Shown here piece by piece: positions 16,214 to 23,646 of a stretch of 35,526 nt of DNA; position 1 is the first letter of the stretch; each line of letters starts with the position of its first letter. Under the pieces are notes generated by a model. The model had not been told where the DNA came from and did not search any database. It saw nothing but the letters and a program-made list of their open reading frames with translations. The position numbers and the translations under genes were made by a program. This DNA is from an uncultured beta proteobacterium (GTDB taxonomy: Bacteria; Pseudomonadota; Gammaproteobacteria; Burkholderiales; Burkholderiaceae_C), in assembly GCA_903924955.1 (NCBI GenBank), contig CAIYDK010000613.1:1-35526 (forward strand). The letters are read 5' to 3'.

Positions 16214-17070
16214 AGCCCGACGTGGTGCAAACGCTGTTGCCGCTGGCGCTGGCGTTCATCATGTTTTATCTGGGGTTGACGCTGGTTATTGGGGATTTTC
16301 GGCAAGTCGCCCAGCGTCCCAAGGCGCTTCTGGTGGGGTTGGTCGCTCAGGTGCTGCTGGTTCCCCTAGCCGGGTTTGCAGTGGCCAGTTGGAGTGGCTT
16401 GGTCCCGACGATGGCCGTAGGCCTCATGGTGCTGGCGGCTTGTCCCAGCGGGGTTAGCTCAGGCTTGTTGACCCATTTGGCCAGGGGCGATACTGCCCTG
16501 GCAATTTCACTCACGGCTGTTACCAGCATTGCTGCGGTGCTGACGCTGCCACTGGTGGTGGGCGCATCGTTTCAGTTTTTCATGGCCAGTCAACTGGCGG
16601 TGCAACTGCCGGTGGAAGCCATGGTCAAGGGCATTTTTATACTCACCACACTTCCGGTTTTTCTGGGCATGGTTTTGCGTTGGCGCTTTGCCCAGCGGGT
16701 GATGCGTGTGGAGCCCATGATTGGCAAAGTAACGACCACCCTGTTCGTGCTGATTGTGATCAACACTTTTTGGGATCAGCGCCAGGTGTTGCTCGATAAC
16801 CTGCCGCTCCTGGGGCCGGCTGTGCTGCTGCTCAATGTGCTCATACTGGCCGGTGCCTATTTGCTGTCGCTGGTGAATCGGTTGAATCGGCGTGATCGAA
16901 TCGCCGTTATCACCGAATGCGGTTTGAAAAACTCGGCACTTGGCATTGTGGTTTGCCTGCAGTGGCTGCAGCAACCGGCCATGAGTGCGCCCAGCGTAGT
17001 CTACGCACTGTCGATGAACGCCTTCGCCCTGACGTTTGTCGTCTTGATGCGCAAAACCACGAAGCTGTGA
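16210..17070 (+). CDS. Bile acid:sodium symporter (BASS) family transporter
   Basis: A 286-aa polytopic membrane protein with about nine to ten helices and no signal sequence. Family marks include LAACPSGVSSGLLTHLARGD (83-102) with its unwound-helix Pro-Ser region, ALAISLTAVTSI just after it, and ECGLKNSALGIVV near residue 236, matching the crossover helices of SLC10/BASS carriers. These carriers move organic anions, usually with sodium; bacterial members also transport small carboxylates. It is encoded between menA and nosD2 with start-stop overlaps on both sides, so its substrate is probably tied to that block. Candidates are an aromatic carboxylate such as the MenA substrate, or a sulfur or small carboxylate compound. 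The substrate cannot be read from the sequence. Confidence 0.85.
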   Translation: MKPDVVQTLLPLALAFIMFYLGLTLVIGDFRQVAQRPKALLVGLVAQVLLVPLAGFAVASWSGLVPTMAVGLMVLAACPSGVSSGLLTHLARGDTALAISLTAVTSIAAVLTLPLVVGASFQFFMASQLAVQLPVEAMVKGIFILTTLPVFLGMVLRWRFAQRVMRVEPMIGKVTTTLFVLIVINTFWDQRQVLLDNLPLLGPAVLLLNVLILAGAYLLSLVNRLNRRDRIAVITECGLKNSALGIVVCLQWLQQPAMSAPSVVYALSMNAFALTFVVLMRKTTKL

Positions 17071-18287
17071 CCGTGCTGCGCGCTGCCTTGTTTTGTGTGT
17101 TGATGGTGTGGACTGTAGCCATTTCATCCGCCACCCCCGGTATGCTTTCCTTGCAGACCTTGATTGATGCAACGCCCAAAGGCGCTACGCTGCGCCTGGC
17201 ACCCGGTGTGTACCAGGGGCCGGTTAACGTGCTGACGCCCATGGTGATAGAAGGCGGTCACGCAGCGGTTATTCAGGGCGACGGGCACAGTACCGTGCTC
17301 AGTGTGCAGACCAATGACGTCACGCTGCGCGGTCTTCGACTGCGGGGTAGTGGTGAGTCGCACGACCGTGTGGATGCCGGTTTGTTGCTGCAAGGCGAGG
17401 GCCACCGGGTCGAAGACAATGACATTGAAGACGTACTCTTTGGCATTCACTTAAAAGCAGTCAACTATTCAGTCATCAAGGGCAACCGCGTGACTGGCAA
17501 GCCCCTGGCGATAGGACTGCGAGGGGATGCGATTCGCATGTGGAACAGCCATGACAACCGCGTGGACAGCAATGATTTTTCACGCGCACGTGACATCACA
17601 TTGGCGAACTCCCCCAAAAATTTCATTGTGGGCAACCGCTTTACCGATGGCCGCTATGGCATGCACTTGATCTTTTCGCCTCATGTGCACATTGAGGGAA
17701 ACCATTTGACCCACACCGGCACCGGCATTGTGGGGCTGTACTCCCCCGAACTCACTATTGCCCGCAATCACATTGCCCACGCGTTGACCGATGGTGGTGC
17801 CGGTATCGTCATCAAGGAGAGCCCGCGCTCGGTGGTTGAAAACAACCAGATACTGCATTGTGCCGTGGGTCTAAAAGCGGATGCGTCACTGGACGTCGAC
17901 AGCGCGCTGGTGGTTCGCAGCAATCAGTTTGCACACAATATCATTGGCCTGTTTTTTTATGGCGAGGCGGGTGGCCACCAGTTCACAGGCAACCGGTTCG
18001 AAAGCAATTTGACTACGGTGGCCATCAGCGCGCCGGGCGCGGGCAGCGCCAATGTGTGGATGGGCAACACCTGGGATGAATACCAGGGCTTTGACCGCAA
18101 CAAGGACGGTATCGGCGACACTGCGCATGAGCTTTTTTTATTTGCCGACCGTATCTGGATGGAAACGCCCATGGCTACCTTTTTCCGCAATTCACCAGCG
18201 CTCGAAATGCTGGATTTTTTGGAACGCCTTGCGCCATTTTCTTCGCCCCACAAGATCTTGCATGACCCAAAACCCCGGATGCATTAA
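17067..18287 (+). CDS. Second NosD-like parallel beta-helix protein (NosD paralogue)
   Basis: A 406-aa paralogue of the upstream NosD. The GTG at 17067 overlaps the transporter stop (GTGA); a GTG at 17073 is equally possible, and both give the same signal peptide (ending near ISSATPG). Beta-helix turns recur throughout (LLQGEGHRVEDNDIEDVLFG, IAGNRFTDG-like turns, SVVENNQILHCAVGLK). The C-terminal block is almost the same as in NosD1: LDFLERLAPFSSP preceded by ADRIWMETPMATFF (ADQIWIELPIARFF in NosD1). It is shorter in the N-terminal third. Either it shares CuZ maturation, works with another ABC partner or client, or is a redundant duplicate. The cluster shows only one nosF and one nosY. Confidence 0.88.
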   Translation: MTVLRAALFCVLMVWTVAISSATPGMLSLQTLIDATPKGATLRLAPGVYQGPVNVLTPMVIEGGHAAVIQGDGHSTVLSVQTNDVTLRGLRLRGSGESHDRVDAGLLLQGEGHRVEDNDIEDVLFGIHLKAVNYSVIKGNRVTGKPLAIGLRGDAIRMWNSHDNRVDSNDFSRARDITLANSPKNFIVGNRFTDGRYGMHLIFSPHVHIEGNHLTHTGTGIVGLYSPELTIARNHIAHALTDGGAGIVIKESPRSVVENNQILHCAVGLKADASLDVDSALVVRSNQFAHNIIGLFFYGEAGGHQFTGNRFESNLTTVAISAPGAGSANVWMGNTWDEYQGFDRNKDGIGDTAHELFLFADRIWMETPMATFFRNSPALEMLDFLERLAPFSSPHKILHDPKPRMH

Positions 18288-18335
18288 TGCCAACTGTTTG
18301 AGACCCTACACTTTTCGATTCCAAGGAATACCGTT

Positions 18336-18701
18336 ATGAGATTGACCCTGTCTACACTTACCGCCCTGTGCCTGAGCACGTTGGCCATGCACAACCTGGT
18401 CCATGCAGCAGACACCGAGCGAGGCCTGACACTGGTTACCGAACTGGCACAAGTCAACGGGGTGGCCCTGGCCTGCCAGGACCTTGAGACTGTTGCAAAA
18501 GCGAAAAAACTGATGTTGACCCACGCGCCCAAAACGCCACGCTTTGGCAGTGCGTTTGAAGAAGCCACCAATGCCAGCTATCTGGCCCAAGTGCGTAGCG
18601 CGCCTGCTTGCCCGGACGTGGCTCAGACAGGCCGCAAACTCGACGCGCTGGCCAAGCGCTTGCAGGATGCTTTGCCCGCATCGCCGCCCGTTGCGCAATG
18701 A
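18336..18701 (+). CDS. Small periplasmic protein of unknown function
   Basis: I do not recognise the family. The 121-aa product has a clear Sec signal peptide (hydrophobic 3-17, cleavage probably after VHA at about residue 24-25), then a mature part of about 96 residues that is mostly helical and contains exactly two cysteines, C47 (VALACQDLE) and C92 (APACPDVA), which could form a disulfide. The C-terminus is proline- and alanine-rich. An AAGGA ribosome site precedes the ATG. It stands 48 bp after nosD2 and 1 bp before the SCO gene, so it belongs to the same operon. A role in copper handling or as a SCO/TlpA client is a guess from context only. Confidence 0.75.
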   Translation: MRLTLSTLTALCLSTLAMHNLVHAADTERGLTLVTELAQVNGVALACQDLETVAKAKKLMLTHAPKTPRFGSAFEEATNASYLAQVRSAPACPDVAQTGRKLDALAKRLQDALPASPPVAQ

Positions 18702-18702
18702 C

Positions 18703-19332
18703 ATGCGGCGCCCCAAAAGATCAGCTTTGACGATTGCCTGCATGACGCTTGTGCTAATGCCTGCGTCAGGCATCCCCGCCCATGCACAGAACCTCATTGC
18801 GCGGGATACGCAAGCTGCGACTGAGGTTGATGCCGCGCTTGCACCCCGCTACTTGCTGATGGGTGCAAACGGGCGGTCCGTCACATCGGAAGACTTTCGC
18901 GGGCGCTTGCAGCTGGTTGCATTTGGTTTCGTTTCGTGCCCGGATGTGTGCCCGACCACGCTGCTGGAAATGTCCCAAGTACTGGCTGCTCTGGACAAGC
19001 GGGCGCAGTATCTGCAGCCGATCTTCATCACCGTTGACCCCCAGCGCGACACGGCGCAGGTATTGGGTGCCTACACGCAGGCGTTTGATGCACGGATTGT
19101 GGGTTTGACCGGCCCGCTGGATTTGGTGCGGCGTGCGGCAGACAACTTCAAGGTTCAGTTTTCCAAGGTAATCGAGCCTGGCGCCCACCCCGACGTTTAC
19201 ACCATGGACCACACCGCTGGCATGTTCTTGCTAGGACCGGACGGTGTTCTGGTTGCCAAGTTTGGGTATGGCGCGGCGGTTGCCGAGATCACCGAGCGCA
19301 TCCAATACTGGCTCAATGTGACCGGAAAATGA
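18703..19332 (+). CDS. SCO1/SenC-family copper chaperone
   Basis: A 209-aa periplasmic protein with a signal peptide (about 8-28) and a thioredoxin-like SCO domain. The copper ligands are all present: C79 and C83 in SCPDVCP and H170 in MDHTAG; the redox neighbour region FITVDPQRD is also typical. SCO proteins insert copper into CuA sites; since NosZ has a CuA centre, it is the likely client here. The ATG at 18703, one base after the preceding stop, is chosen; the frame extends upstream only into the previous gene. It overlaps the flavoprotein gene by ATGA. The TlpA-like protein in the same operon is the likely reductant. Confidence 0.92.
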   Translation: MRRPKRSALTIACMTLVLMPASGIPAHAQNLIARDTQAATEVDAALAPRYLLMGANGRSVTSEDFRGRLQLVAFGFVSCPDVCPTTLLEMSQVLAALDKRAQYLQPIFITVDPQRDTAQVLGAYTQAFDARIVGLTGPLDLVRRAADNFKVQFSKVIEPGAHPDVYTMDHTAGMFLLGPDGVLVAKFGYGAAVAEITERIQYWLNVTGK

Positions 19333-20630
19333 AGCGCCGTGATCTCCTTGGACTGGTCGGTACCGGTGCAGGCTGGCTCGCTTTGTCGGGCTCAGCGAGG
19401 GCTGGATCAGCGACGGGTGGTGTTGCGGCTCAGCGGGTCGTCATCATTGGAGGGGCATGGGCGGGCCTGAGTGCCGCGCGCGAACTGCGACTGCGTGCAC
19501 CCGAACTGGATGTGCTGGTCATCGACCGTGAACCGACGCTGCGTTCACTGCCCCTGAGTAACCCATGGTTGGTGGGGCGCACGCCCGAGCGCCTGCCGCG
19601 TCTGGACCGGACAGCACTTGCCAACAAGCTCGGATACCGCTTTATTGCCGATGATGTGCAACGCATTGACCGGGCAGAGCGCCGCGTCCACACCGCGCAA
19701 GGGGTATTTGATTACGACTGGTTGCTGGTGGCAACCGGCCTCAGCTACGACTACAGCGCCTGGTATGGGACGGACTACAAGGCGGCCCAAGTGATGCAGG
19801 AACTATTCCCTGCGGGCTATGTTGCGAATGAGCTGGATGTGCTGAAGCAGCGGCTCCAAGCATTCAAGGGCGGCAACCTGGTGATCAACGTGCCAGCGCC
19901 TCCCAGTCGCTGTCCGCCAGCTCCCTACGAGCGGGCGATGCTGATCGCCTGGTGGATCAAGACTGAGGGCATCAAGGGCAAAGTGACCGTGCTGGACGCT
20001 GGTGGCGGTTTGCCCCGATTCACTCGCCTGTTTGCTGATCGGTACCACGGCCTGATCGATTTTCATCCCTACACGGTGATTCGCTCGGTAGACCCACTTA
20101 CGCGGCGCGTCACCACAGACGATGGAGACGTGCCGTTTGACCACGCCATGCTGTCGCCACCTATGCGTGCCAGCATGCTGATTGAGCAGGCGGGCTTGTG
20201 TAGCCTGGGCACGCAGGGCAAGTTGGCCCCCTGGGGTGCTGTTGACCCCTTGCGCTTGCACTCACTGGCGGACGAACGCGTGTTTTTGGCTGGTGATTTG
20301 CTGGGCCCGGTTTCTCCCCTTTTCGGCCACTACCCCAAAACGGCACATATGGCGACGCGGTTGGGCGTTAGTGCGGGGCGGCAAATTGCGGTGCGTAGCC
20401 GGTTCGGTAGTGATGAGTCCCTCGTGGATCTGCCAGCCAGCGTGTGTCATGTCTGGCTGGACGCAGACCCCGCTGAGCAGTTACGAATTGAGACTACTTA
20501 CCGTTTGCGTGGCGACGGCGTGATTGCACAGTCTGTGAGCCAGCACGACAACCCACAGCCCCGGGACGAAGACCTGCAATGGGGGCTTGGCTTGTATGCT
20601 CAGGCTTTGGGCGCGAGTCTGGAACGGTAA
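19329..20630 (+). CDS. Periplasmic FAD flavoprotein, flavocytochrome-c sulfide dehydrogenase (FCSD/SoxF)-like
   Basis: A 433-aa flavoprotein with a Tat-type leader (KRRDLLGLVG, cleavage near residue 25). The FAD-binding motif VVIIGGAWAG is at 37-46, ATGLSYD at 135-141, and the FCSD/SQR signature SRCPPAPYERA at 193-203 includes the first redox cysteine, C195. The second FAD contact is VFLAGDLLG (318-326), and the C-terminal FCSD domain (SVCHVWL onward) is present. In FccB the second redox cysteine lies in a GWCPV-like context; the matching place here reads APWGAVD, without Cys. The only nearby Cys is C291, about 12 residues earlier. A sulfur or thiol substrate is likely, with altered chemistry. 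No FccA-type cytochrome gene is adjacent, but nos cytochromes could accept electrons. It is the last gene of the cluster. Confidence 0.85.
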   Translation: MKRRDLLGLVGTGAGWLALSGSARAGSATGGVAAQRVVIIGGAWAGLSAARELRLRAPELDVLVIDREPTLRSLPLSNPWLVGRTPERLPRLDRTALANKLGYRFIADDVQRIDRAERRVHTAQGVFDYDWLLVATGLSYDYSAWYGTDYKAAQVMQELFPAGYVANELDVLKQRLQAFKGGNLVINVPAPPSRCPPAPYERAMLIAWWIKTEGIKGKVTVLDAGGGLPRFTRLFADRYHGLIDFHPYTVIRSVDPLTRRVTTDDGDVPFDHAMLSPPMRASMLIEQAGLCSLGTQGKLAPWGAVDPLRLHSLADERVFLAGDLLGPVSPLFGHYPKTAHMATRLGVSAGRQIAVRSRFGSDESLVDLPASVCHVWLDADPAEQLRIETTYRLRGDGVIAQSVSQHDNPQPRDEDLQWGLGLYAQALGASLER

Positions 20631-20653
20631 AGTCCCTGAATTTTCAGCAAGCC

Positions 20654-22258
20654 TCAACCAATCGTTGTCGTCTTTCCAAATCCGTCGGCAAATACCACCA
20701 CATGGTCAGTGGGATCGAGAGAAAAGGTTCCACTCGAAAACTCCCGACGCAGGCGGGTACCGTGGGAACTAAAAACGAAGTCGGCTGCACCCTCTACGGC
20801 CGCACTAACGCTGATTTTGGCAGTGAGACCGATTGCAATTTGTTGTTCCATCTCATTTTTTTCGGCCAACGATTGCCCCCACACCTGCACTGCATGTTGT
20901 CGGGACGCCTTAATGCGTGGCAGCAGACCCTTGGGATCTTTCATGGCTGTCACTTGTTTCATCAGTTTTTCAAGCGCTTCCTCATTGACTTTCTCTTGCT
21001 CAATGCGCTTTTGGAGATCTGCATAACGTGCCGAAAGTTCCGCATTGGTGCCGACCACAACCGTCGTCACGGATCCATTAGCCGAGCCGAGAACGGGAAC
21101 CCTGACTAGCATCATGGCAGTTGCGGTGCCTCCCACAAGGCGCCCGTGTCCAGGATTCTTGACGCCGATGACAATCTGGTTAAGGGACCGCAAATCGCAT
21201 TCCATCGCCATATCGCTTAACGCTAAAACCGTGCCAGCATGTATCTGAACGCCCTGTGCAAATCGGGCACTGACAGCGCCTTCGGCCCGAACCCTGGCAT
21301 TGGCAATCACGCCACCAGCGATGCGGATATCCCCCCCGGCCTCGAGGATTCCTCCGTCCACCATGCCAGAGACAACGATATCGCCGCTGGCCTGCACTTT
21401 CATACCTTGAAGTACATCGCCTTTGACTTCGACTGAACCGTCGAAGTGAATATTCCCGGTGGCCATGTTGACTTCAGCAACCTGAAGGACTTGCTCGACC
21501 ATGACCCCGTTGTCCACACGCACTGGTTGCCCAGTGACCGCTGCCTCCAGCAGACTGGGGTCATTTGCTGGATGTTGAGTACCGGGAAGTTGCGGCGCAA
21601 ATGGCTCATCACGTCCAGGGCGTGCAGGCAGAGGACGCCCGCGCACGGTATGGCCCTCCAAACCGGGGGTGGCGGGGTGACGGCGCATCAACACTGTGCC
21701 CGCCGTTACAACATCGATGGATCCATGTTCGCGGTAGTCAATCAACCCGTTTTCATCTAACTTTGGCGAGCGGTCTGCTGGGTGTGGAATCAACTCTTCA
21801 AAAACCGAGTCGGTACCGTCTTGTTGAACTGTACCGTGGGCAATGGGGACTGGGCAGGAACTCTCTGACTGATAGGCTTCAAGCAGCGCGGCTTCGTCGA
21901 TCCCAAACAAGACGCCAGCCGCTTTCAGCAGCTCAATAATCTCTGCAAAGCTGACCTCCTTTCCCCCTTGTGCACGCGCAAAGGTGACTTCGGCGCTCAT
22001 TTCGTCCTCTGCAATCACTACATCGACTCTAGCGTCCTTGCGGTCGCCAATTTGTACAAGAAACGGCTCTTGCTTGGTGTTGCAATATTCTGCTGCAGTT
22101 GCGATAGCTACGCCGTCAATCGCGCAGCTCTCATACCCAGACGCCTTCAGCAATGCGTGAATCACATCGGCATCCACGGCCGCCCTGTCGCCGTTGCGTT
22201 GACCCCGCATGAAAATTTGACCGTCAGCCTCAGTGATGGATATACCTGGTAGGACCAT
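20654..22258 (-). CDS. FapA/DUF342 family protein
   Basis: A 534-aa cytoplasmic protein of the FapA (flagellar assembly protein A, DUF342) family. The N-terminal third is a mixed alpha/beta region. The middle (about 200-370) is a beta-helix-like stretch with regular turns such as VEVKGDVLQGMKVQASGDIV and ILEAGGDIRIAGGVIA, diagnostic of the family. Residues about 405-460 form a charged coiled coil. The start at 22258 has a GGAGG ribosome site. FapA-type proteins influence flagellar placement or signalling in Vibrio and occur widely in other genomes beside two-component or c-di-GMP genes; the molecular function is unsettled. It is divergent from the HD-GYP gene and convergent with the nos cluster, with only 23 bp between stops and no evident terminator. 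Confidence 0.82.
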   Translation of the reverse strand: MVLPGISITEADGQIFMRGQRNGDRAAVDADVIHALLKASGYESCAIDGVAIATAAEYCNTKQEPFLVQIGDRKDARVDVVIAEDEMSAEVTFARAQGGKEVSFAEIIELLKAAGVLFGIDEAALLEAYQSESSCPVPIAHGTVQQDGTDSVFEELIPHPADRSPKLDENGLIDYREHGSIDVVTAGTVLMRRHPATPGLEGHTVRGRPLPARPGRDEPFAPQLPGTQHPANDPSLLEAAVTGQPVRVDNGVMVEQVLQVAEVNMATGNIHFDGSVEVKGDVLQGMKVQASGDIVVSGMVDGGILEAGGDIRIAGGVIANARVRAEGAVSARFAQGVQIHAGTVLALSDMAMECDLRSLNQIVIGVKNPGHGRLVGGTATAMMLVRVPVLGSANGSVTTVVVGTNAELSARYADLQKRIEQEKVNEEALEKLMKQVTAMKDPKGLLPRIKASRQHAVQVWGQSLAEKNEMEQQIAIGLTAKISVSAAVEGAADFVFSSHGTRLRREFSSGTFSLDPTDHVVVFADGFGKTTTIG

Positions 22259-22327
22259 GCGGCAGCCTCCGATGTGATCGTTGTTGATCGCGCTTCAACC
22301 TTAGCACCTCGGACGGTGTTTCTCAAG

Positions 22328-22351
22328 TCAAAACGTCAATCAAAACGTCAA
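22328..22351. repeat. Perfect 12-bp tandem repeat in the fapA/HD-GYP intergenic region
   Basis: TCAAAACGTCAA occurs twice without a gap (22328-22339 and 22340-22351) in the 204-bp divergent region. Each unit contains an ACGT core. It could be a pair of regulator sites serving one or both genes. No convincing sigma-70 promoter was found on either strand of this gap, although a TATATA stretch lies at 22372-22378. Confidence 0.6.
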
Positions 22352-22462
22352 TAAGCAAAAAGCGCTATTCAATATATAGCAATTTGACTAAACTACTTCC
22401 CAGTGTCGAGGTTGACACGATGGTCCCGCAGTCAGCCCGGAGTCCAAAGAAAGTGTTCATTT

Positions 22463-23638
22463 ATGAAACTGCTAAGGCTTCCTTCGTCCAAGGTTCGTCT
22501 GGGTATGACATTGCCGTGGAATGTTCGGGATGAACACTGCCAACTGTTGTTGTCAAAAGGGCATTTGGTTATTGATCAGCACTTGATGGATGAACTTCTG
22601 TCGCGCGGTGCGTTTGTCGACGAAGAGGAAGTGAGGTCCGCAGTGGCCGAAGCGGCCGCACAGAAATTATTGATATCCAGTGGCGACCCTGTCAAGTCGA
22701 TGGGTACGGTGACAAGTGTCTTCGAACTTTGGGATCAAACGACGGATGCATTGAAGGCATTGTTGAACGATCCTTCAAGCGAGCCAGATTTCCCAGCGCG
22801 GATGCATGCGTTTGCGTTGCATTTGGTGGAAATATTTGATATCAATCCCAATATCGGCATTTACCGGTCTGTTCGGCAGGATAACGCCCAGCATTTTTAC
22901 TACGGCTACACCCACGCGGTACTCACCGCCATGTTGTGCATCCTGGTCTCACGTCATTTAAATTGGCCAAAGGATTCAATCATGAGCTTGGTAAAGGCAG
23001 CATTGACCATGAATATGACGGTTTTCGAGTTGCAAGGTCAAATGGCCAGCCAGGACCATCCTGAAAGAGACAAGCAGCGTGCTGCATTGCAAATTCATCC
23101 GCAACAGGCGGTCGAAATGTTGGTAAAAAATGGGGTCACGGATGCCGATTGGTTGGAGGCTGTGGCCCAGCACCATGAACATCCGGATGGAACCGGTTAC
23201 CCAGCGGGTATCAAAGATATCTCAGAGATTGCCACTACCTTGCGAGTTGCGGACGTCTTTATGGCAAAAATCACACCCCGCACTCTGCATGCTGCAATTG
23301 CACCTAAAGAAGCAATTACCCAGCTGTATCGCGATGACAAGGGTGGGCCACTTTCGACCGCCTTGATAAAGGAATTTGGGATATACCCGCCGGGCGATTT
23401 TGTGCGCCTCGCTTCAGGAGAGTTGGGCCTTGTGGTTGAGCGAACCGATAACGCACGGGCCCCCATTGTTGCGTCGATTACCGACCGGATGGGCCACCCC
23501 ACACCCAAGACGGTGCGTCACGACACTGGGCACGCCGAGTTCGCGATCGTAGGCGAAGCTACGGACAAGGCCTTGCTCAAGCGTCTGGCACCAGAACGTC
23601 TTTACGGTTTTGCTTCAGCGCCGGCAGCGTCCGCATAA
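22463..23638 (+). CDS. Degenerate HD-GYP domain protein
   Basis: A 391-aa cytoplasmic protein. The ATG at 22463 (MKLLRLPSSK) is preferred to the open frame's GTG at 22403. The N-terminal 60-70 residues resemble the small domain common to betaproteobacterial HD-GYP proteins. The GYP half of the catalytic motif is intact (HHEHPDGTGYP at 237-247) and H151 may match the first metal ligand, but the HD pair is absent: where HDIGK-type residues are expected the sequence reads LTMNMTVFELQG (181-192). True c-di-GMP phosphodiesterase activity is therefore doubtful; it may be a c-di-GMP sensor or have residual activity. It faces a diguanylate cyclase gene convergently (8 bp between stops) and diverges from fapA. 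Confidence 0.85.
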   Translation: MKLLRLPSSKVRLGMTLPWNVRDEHCQLLLSKGHLVIDQHLMDELLSRGAFVDEEEVRSAVAEAAAQKLLISSGDPVKSMGTVTSVFELWDQTTDALKALLNDPSSEPDFPARMHAFALHLVEIFDINPNIGIYRSVRQDNAQHFYYGYTHAVLTAMLCILVSRHLNWPKDSIMSLVKAALTMNMTVFELQGQMASQDHPERDKQRAALQIHPQQAVEMLVKNGVTDADWLEAVAQHHEHPDGTGYPAGIKDISEIATTLRVADVFMAKITPRTLHAAIAPKEAITQLYRDDKGGPLSTALIKEFGIYPPGDFVRLASGELGLVVERTDNARAPIVASITDRMGHPTPKTVRHDTGHAEFAIVGEATDKALLKRLAPERLYGFASAPAASA

Positions 23639-23646
23639 AGGCAGTT

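Noticed and set aside
17073-17075. Second GTG as the start of nosD2
   Set aside because: Not excluded, but the GTG at 17067 overlaps the preceding stop in the same way as other junctions of the operon; the difference is only two residues.
22384-22417. TTGACT and TTGACA hexamers as -35 elements for the HD-GYP gene
   Set aside because: No acceptable -10 hexamer lies at 16-18 bp from either one.
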